From CAZVYN01 sp964631125 (GTDB taxonomy: Bacteria > Eisenbacteria > RBG-16-71-46 > CAIMUX01), in NCBI GenBank assembly GCA_964631125.1, contig CAZVYN010000059.1:1-27479 (forward strand): 27,479 nucleotides of DNA, read 5' to 3'. Both the position numbers and the translations under genes were made by a program. Shown piece by piece: positions 23,901-27,479 of the stretch. Each line of letters opens with the position of its first letter. The first letter of the stretch is position 1. The notes beneath the pieces were generated by a model that was not told the DNA's origin, ran no database searches, and saw only the letters and a program-made list of their open reading frames with translations.

Positions 23901-24489
23901 CGATCGTGACGGAGGCGAGCAGCGGAATCTCTTCCGGTGTGCGGCCGCATTCGCGCAGCGCGCGCAGGCAGGCGGTCAGCGCGCACTTCACCTGCAAGAT
24001 GTCCTGCGCCGTTTCGACCAAGAGCGCGTCGACACCGCCGTCGATCAGTCCTCGCGCTTGCTCGGCGTACGAATCCTGCATCGCGTCCCACGAGATCTGG
24101 CCGAGGGTGATCAGTTTGGTCCCCGGGCCGATCGAACCGACGACGAAGCGGGGCCGTTCCTCGGTCGAGTAGCGCGCGCAGGCGGCGCGGGCGACCTCGG
24201 CCGCGCGGACGTTCAGGCGATAGGTGTCGTCCGCGAGGTCGAACTCGGCCAGAACGTGCCGGCTGGCGCCGAAAGTATTCGTCTCGACCGCGTCCGCGCC
24301 GGCCTCGAGGAACTCTTCGTGGATCTGTTGAATCCACTCCGGCCGGGTGTCGAGCAGGATCTCGACACAGTTCTCCTTGCCCAGGTAGTCGCGATCGACG
24401 TCCGGCTCCAGCGCGTGCACCGATGTCCCCATGGCACCGTCCAACAAGAGTACGCGGCGGCCGAGTTCATGCGCGAATCGACTTTTCAT
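20965..24489 (-). CDS. metH: Cobalamin-dependent methionine synthase (MetH)
   Basis: The 1174-residue enzyme transfers a methyl group from methyltetrahydrofolate through cobalamin to homocysteine, making methionine in the cytosol. All four modules are present. The homocysteine domain (1 to about 320) has zinc ligands Cys227 (GLNCATGP) and Cys293-Cys294 (GGCCGTRP). The pterin domain (about 340-610) begins FLIVGERTNSNGSRRF. The cobalamin domain has DVHDIGKN with the axial His745. The reactivation domain ends with RYSFGYPACPDLSDQEKLFGLL. A Gly/Ala/Pro-rich linker of about 45 residues with short repeats (near 21780-21890) joins the last two modules. I start it at ATG 24489, where the family begins; the frame is open far upstream. 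No Shine-Dalgarno is visible. Confidence 0.97.
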   Translation of the reverse strand: MKSRFAHELGRRVLLLDGAMGTSVHALEPDVDRDYLGKENCVEILLDTRPEWIQQIHEEFLEAGADAVETNTFGASRHVLAEFDLADDTYRLNVRAAEVARAACARYSTEERPRFVVGSIGPGTKLITLGQISWDAMQDSYAEQARGLIDGGVDALLVETAQDILQVKCALTACLRALRECGRTPEEIPLLASVTIETNGTMLLGTEIAAAAEALRGYPLLSLGLNCATGPVEMTEHLHWLGRNWDRFVSTIPNAGLPVLLDGHAHFPLTPDDYSRALIRFVEHEGVRLVGGCCGTRPAHIRALAEALDARGWRDPKGAVLSSPPAKTVWPRGASSLYAVTSFRQDTSFLIVGERTNSNGSRRFKRLLAEENWDELVSLGREQVRDGSHVIDVCVDFVGRNGAQDMTEVVNRFAQQVAVPLMIDSTQIDVLEAGLKHAPGKCIVNSMNLEEGEEKLARIVALARTYGAAIVAGTIDEDPREAMGKTAERKLQIAERIHALAVGKYGLPEEDLLFDPLVLPITTGVEADRRLALETIEGIRRIAQRFPACQTMIGLSNVSFGLKPAARVVLNSVFLHECLEAGLTGAIVHASSILPRNRIEPEQWEAAQDLLYDRRREGHDPLTVYIDLFPEEGEVARSARPSLADLPLEERLRRHIIDGEKKGLESSLSEALTRYPALEIVNDHLLHGMKEVGRLFASGAMQLPFVLQSAEVMKASVAQLEPHMPKVEGASRGRMVLATVKGDVHDIGKNLVDIILTNNGYDVVNLGIKQPLSAILDALETHKADAIGLSGLLVKSVGVMQENLEEISRLGFTVPVILGGAALTRTYCEETLRAVYPKTYYGGDAFEGLAFMDRVANGALAELDAAIEKRRGPVRTPSAGVAAGVAVGTSAGGDPVTPDERPSDVARGLPVPTPPFWGSRVISTIDLDEIYPYVNKRTLFRGQWQLRRGGITPEEAERQVQELAEPTFRRLAALCRDERILRPAVVYGYYPVQSDGNELVVYDPEDPRHVIERFRFPRQATGKRLCIADFFRSIESEQMDVLGLSCVTMGSEISIRTKLLYERNEYTEYLFLHGFGVECAEGLAELWHKRMRMELGFSSEDASSIAELFQQKYRGSRYSFGYPACPDLSDQEKLFGLLRPERIGCVLTDNWQIDPEQSTSALVVHHPEAKYFNL

Positions 24490-24558
24490 GACCGCTAGCC
24501 TAGCGGATCGGTCGGCACTAGGCTCTATCGGCCGCCTCATCGTTCGCACGGAGGATCT
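24490..24558. promoter_or_regulatory. Divergent promoter region between metH and the sulfur fusion gene
   Basis: In this 69-bp region TAGGCT occurs once on each strand as an inverted repeat (agccta, 16-bp spacer, taggct), giving a candidate -10 box for each gene. For metH the box ends seven bases before the ATG, so a leaderless transcript is possible, in line with the missing ribosome site. For the fusion gene about 40 nt and a GGAGGA site follow. No -35 consensus is seen. Confidence 0.4.
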
Positions 24559-27150
24559 ATGTCCGCATCTTCGCCCGATCCCGCTTCGCAGCCGTGGGCC
24601 TACAAGGACTTCGTCCGTGACGCGCTGACCAGAGTGCCGGAATTGAGCTGCGAGGAGCTGCGCGCACGGATGCCGTCGCGTCCGAGGATCCTCGACATTC
24701 GCGAGCATGACGAGATGGCGGGCGGTGTGCTCCCTGGAGCGATCCAACTCTCGCGTGGGCTCCTGGAAAAGCATGTGGGGGAGCATCTCCCCGATCGCAC
24801 GGGGGCCGTCGTTCTCTACTGCGCGACCGGCAATCGCTCCGCCATCGCCGCCGACGTGCTCCTGAAGATGGGATACCGCGAGGTCTACAACCTGGCGGGA
24901 GGCATCGAACGTTGGCGGCATCTCGGACTGCCGGTGGCAGGCGGATCGGCGCACGCGCGCGGTTCGCATGTCCAGGTGAGCGACGCCTCGGGCTCGACCC
25001 ACGAAACGGCGGCCGCTGCGACCGACGGCGTGCGCGGCTGGGACGAAGTGCGCAACGAGTTCGCGATCATCGGCCGCGCCACGCCGGTTCTGGGCTCCGG
25101 CGAGCGAACACTGGTCTACCTGGACCACGCCGCCACGACGCACGCGCCGCGCACGGTGCTGCGCGAATACGTAGAGTTTCTCGAGCACCAGTACGCGAAC
25201 ATCCACCGCGGGACGCACCTGCTCTCGCGGCGCGCCACGCAGCGATTTGACGACTGTTATCACGTCGTCGCCGATTTCATCGGGGCCGAGCTGGAGCGGG
25301 GGTGTGTCTGCTTCACCTCGAACGCGACGCAGGCGATCGATCTGGTCGCGCATATCATGGCGGAGCGGCCGGGGAAGATCGTCACGACGGAGATGGAGCA
25401 CCACTCGAACGAACTTCCGCATCGTCGCCGGGGGACGGTGCTGCGCGCTCGGGTCCTGGACGATGGTTCTCTCGATCTCGAGCACCTGGAGCAACTCGTG
25501 CGGCGCAACGAGATCAAGTTGGTCTGCGTCACCGCGGGCTCGAACGTGACGGGACTGATGCCCGAACTCCGCGCGATCGCCCGGTTGGCTCACGAGAACG
25601 GCGCGCTGCTCATGGTCGACGCTGCGCAGGCGCTTTCACGGCTGCCGATCGACGTGCTCCCGTTCGACGATCCGGAGCACATTGACTTTCTCGTCGGGGT
25701 CGGACACAAGGCGTACGCGCCGTTCGGGGCCGGCTTCCTCTACGGGCCGCGAGATCTGATGGACGCAGCGCCGCCCTATATCCCCGGCGGCGGCACGGCG
25801 ACCGATGTGACCGCGCGCAGCGCCGACTACCTGCCGGCCCCCGATCGCCATCAAGGAGGCACGCCGAACATCGCCGGAGTCGTCGCGCTCTCGCATGCGC
25901 TCCGTTTCCTCTCTTCGATCGGTCGCGAGGAGATCCGTCGCCACGAGATGACGCTGCTCGATCGAATCTTCCGAGGCCTGGAGCAGTTGGGAGGGATCAC
26001 CATCTACGGTCCCGCCGACCCGTCGCGCCGCCTCGGAGTGGTCTCGTTCAACGTCGAAGGCGCCTCCGATCTCCTGACCGCCGCGGTTCTCTCCGAGGAG
26101 TGCGCGGTCGCGGTGCGCAACGGTCGTTTCTGCGCGCACGTCTATGTCGACCGGCTGCTCGCCACCCACCACCCGAATGCGAGCGAGCGCCCGACCGGCG
26201 CCGTCCGTGCGAGCGTGGGGCTGTATACCGATGAACAAGACATCGACCGCCTGCTCGAAGCGGTCGCGCGGGTCCGTCGGAAGGAGTGGGTCGGCCGATA
26301 TCGCATGCGCGGCGACGTCATGAACGCTGAGTTCGCCGGCCGTTGCGCCGACCGCTGGATGGAGGCGCAGTCACCGGAGGAGACGTCAGGGAGTGACGGA
26401 CCGTGCGCCGCGATGTCGCGGGAGGAAAGCGGCGTGGCTTCCGTTCGGACCGAAGCGAGCGTCGAACCGGATCTCGGCTACGTCTTCGAGACGCTCCAGC
26501 TCGACGGGGCTTGTCGCACCTACCTCATCGCCGACGACACGACCGGCGAAGCCGCCCTGATCGATCCGCTGAAGGATGAGGTCGGTGTCTACCTCGATCT
26601 CTTGCAGGCGCGAGGTCTGAAGCTTCGTTACACGATCGAGACGCACACCCATGCCGACCATATCTCCGGCTCGGCCCTCCTCAAGGAGCGGACCGGCGCC
26701 GAGATGCTGATGCACGCGGCGTCCTCCTCGATCTGCCTCGATCGAGGTCTGGAGGATGGCGATGTCATCGCGCTGGGTTCACTGAGGCTCGACGTGATCG
26801 CGACTCCGGGCCACACCATCGACGCGATCTCGCTCGTTCTGCCGGGTCGTGTGCTCACGGGAGATACGCTGCTCATCGGAAGCTGCGGACGGACCGACCT
26901 CCCGACGGGAGACGCGCGCGAACTCTTCCACTCGATCCGTCGCCTCATGGATCTCCCCGAGTCGACTCGAGTCTTCCCGGCGCACGACTACGACGGCCGT
27001 CTCGCGAGCACGATCGGGCAGGAGCGAGCGCGGAACCCGAAGTGCAGCCTCCCCGACGCCGAGTCATTCGCCGAGGTCATGGCCAAGATGGAGCTCCCGC
27101 TACCGCCGGGACTGGAAGAGGTCTTGGGGGCGAACAGGGAGTGTAAGTAG
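24559..27150 (+). CDS. Fusion: rhodanese, SufS-like cysteine desulfurase, ETHE1-like persulfide dioxygenase
   Basis: One uninterrupted 863-residue frame holds three enzymes. Residues about 20-125 are a rhodanese domain with catalytic Cys88 in CATGNRS. Residues about 185-595 are a class V aminotransferase fold of the SufS type: YLDHAATT at the start, EMEHHSN (His281/282), the PLP lysine Lys384 in GVGHKAYAPFG, and catalytic Cys525 in RNGRFCAH. Residues about 640-860 are a metallo-beta-lactamase domain of the persulfide dioxygenase type: THTHADH (His696, His698, Asp700), His752 in TPGHT, Asp769 in TGDTLLIGSCGRTD and His809 in FPAHDYDG. Expected activities are cysteine desulfuration to a persulfide, sulfane sulfur transfer, and oxidation of a thiol persulfide to sulfite. 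GGAGGA precedes the ATG. No signal peptide is present, so it is cytosolic. It is divergent from metH. Confidence 0.95.
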   Translation: MSASSPDPASQPWAYKDFVRDALTRVPELSCEELRARMPSRPRILDIREHDEMAGGVLPGAIQLSRGLLEKHVGEHLPDRTGAVVLYCATGNRSAIAADVLLKMGYREVYNLAGGIERWRHLGLPVAGGSAHARGSHVQVSDASGSTHETAAAATDGVRGWDEVRNEFAIIGRATPVLGSGERTLVYLDHAATTHAPRTVLREYVEFLEHQYANIHRGTHLLSRRATQRFDDCYHVVADFIGAELERGCVCFTSNATQAIDLVAHIMAERPGKIVTTEMEHHSNELPHRRRGTVLRARVLDDGSLDLEHLEQLVRRNEIKLVCVTAGSNVTGLMPELRAIARLAHENGALLMVDAAQALSRLPIDVLPFDDPEHIDFLVGVGHKAYAPFGAGFLYGPRDLMDAAPPYIPGGGTATDVTARSADYLPAPDRHQGGTPNIAGVVALSHALRFLSSIGREEIRRHEMTLLDRIFRGLEQLGGITIYGPADPSRRLGVVSFNVEGASDLLTAAVLSEECAVAVRNGRFCAHVYVDRLLATHHPNASERPTGAVRASVGLYTDEQDIDRLLEAVARVRRKEWVGRYRMRGDVMNAEFAGRCADRWMEAQSPEETSGSDGPCAAMSREESGVASVRTEASVEPDLGYVFETLQLDGACRTYLIADDTTGEAALIDPLKDEVGVYLDLLQARGLKLRYTIETHTHADHISGSALLKERTGAEMLMHAASSSICLDRGLEDGDVIALGSLRLDVIATPGHTIDAISLVLPGRVLTGDTLLIGSCGRTDLPTGDARELFHSIRRLMDLPESTRVFPAHDYDGRLASTIGQERARNPKCSLPDAESFAEVMAKMELPLPPGLEEVLGANRECK

Positions 27151-27183
27151 TTCGTTCATTCGCGCAGCGCGAATCAACGAACT
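27149..27183. terminator. Bidirectional terminator overlapping two stop codons
   Basis: A 17-bp inverted repeat with one internal C-C mismatch and a 1-nt loop (agttcgtt-c-attcgcgc, a, gcgcgaat-c-aacgaact) includes the stop codons of both converging genes. Confidence 0.75.
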
Positions 27184-27479
27184 CCGCCAGCGCCCCCCAC
27201 TTTCACCAACCTAGCGCCAACCTCAACGCCCCCCACCACACCCCGCGCAAAGTAGACGCCCGGCCTGGCCGGGCGTCCTCCGGCTTCTCTCCCATCCCAA
27301 CTCGCACTCCAACTCCCGTGTTTACCGCGAGTAGGATTCAGCAGACGGACGCGGCGTCCGTCTGCTGAATACACAGAGACCGACGGAACGTCGCCCGCTT
27401 CCCCCGCCAACTCCAACGTCACCTGATCTACAAACGGGTTAGGCGTCGCACCCCACCCTCGCACCCCCACGCTCTCCTC
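27174..27479 (-). CDS. C-terminal FlgD-like/type A sorting domain of a secreted protein, partial
   Basis: The frame is open from the window edge to a TGA at 27174 and gives the last 101 residues of a larger protein. They form the same C-terminal domain as in the subtilase and the haem protein: ATPNPFVDQVTLEL, VSVYSADGRRVR, SASWDGREAGGR and PGVYFARGVV. In bacteria with type IX secretion such domains direct export and anchoring; whether that system works here is unknown. The GTG at 27470 is not taken as a start, because the frame continues into the edge. The coding sequence contains two perfect inverted repeats with single-base loops. Confidence 0.85.
   Translation of the reverse strand, partial: EESVGVRGWGATPNPFVDQVTLELAGEAGDVPSVSVYSADGRRVRLLNPTRGKHGSWSASWDGREAGGRPARPGVYFARGVVGGVEVGARLVKVGGAGGVR
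27255..27277. repeat. Perfect 11-bp inverted repeat, 1-nt loop
   Basis: gacgcccggcc, t, ggccgggcgtc lies inside the coding sequence for the GRPARPGV part of the sorting domain. Confidence 0.9.
27336..27370. repeat. Perfect 17-bp inverted repeat, 1-nt loop
   Basis: attcagcagacggacgc, g, then its exact reverse complement. It lies inside the coding sequence for the SADGRRVRLLN part of the sorting domain. Confidence 0.92.

Noticed and set aside
24490..25593. Open frame upstream of metH, in the same frame
   Set aside because: It lies antisense to the sulfur fusion gene, and metH homology begins at 24489. High GC content leaves few stop codons.
1..27479. Insertion sequences, transposases, integrases, tRNA or rRNA genes
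   Set aside because: None could be recognised on either strand; the repeats seen are short tandem or inverted repeats only.

Overview
The window looks like a scaffold from an uncultured, high-GC bacterium. Three secreted proteins (ends at 9792, 20933 and the partial gene at 27174) share a C-terminal FlgD-like/T9SS type A-like domain. There is also a choice-of-anchor V-type haem protein, a TolB-type propeller lipoprotein and an Mla-type lipid transport operon, so the cell is diderm. The mix fits an FCB-type or Eisenbacteria-like lineage; that placement is inference, as no rRNA or tRNA gene was seen. A run of 100 N at 10092-10191 shows a scaffolded draft assembly.

Left part (1-5915, all minus strand): a partial unknown gene coupled to a BtpA-family TIM-barrel gene, a small outer-membrane barrel-like protein, and an Hsp20 chaperone with a strong hairpin after it. 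Next comes a pair made of a DUF1684 protein and a polyferredoxin membrane protein with a TPR tail. Upstream of that pair is a stretch that reads like a frame-damaged gene.

Middle (5980-12760, plus strand): a divergent Hsp33-type redox chaperone, a 988-residue secreted subtilase, a 500-bp non-coding stretch with 9-bp repeats and the assembly gap, a small secreted Cys-rich protein with a Hint (intein/hedgehog) domain, and a lipoprotein with two FN3-like domains and a six-bladed propeller. The last two genes use noticeably more A/T-ending codons than their neighbours.

The minus-strand block 12793-18071 holds mlaE-mlaF-mlaD-like genes and a two-unit M16 peptidase. The peptidase is broken twice: by one extra copy of an 8-bp repeat, and by an internal deletion with a frame change.

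Right part: an unknown lipoprotein, an isoprenylcysteine methyltransferase-like membrane protein, a choice-of-anchor V haem protein, and full-length cobalamin-dependent methionine synthase (metH). Divergent from metH is an 863-residue fusion of rhodanese, SufS-like cysteine desulfurase and ETHE1-like persulfide dioxygenase. The fusion is the most novel-looking item: one polypeptide could mobilise, carry and oxidise sulfane sulfur, and it sits back to back with methionine synthesis. The window ends inside another secreted protein whose C-terminal domain contains two perfect inverted repeats.
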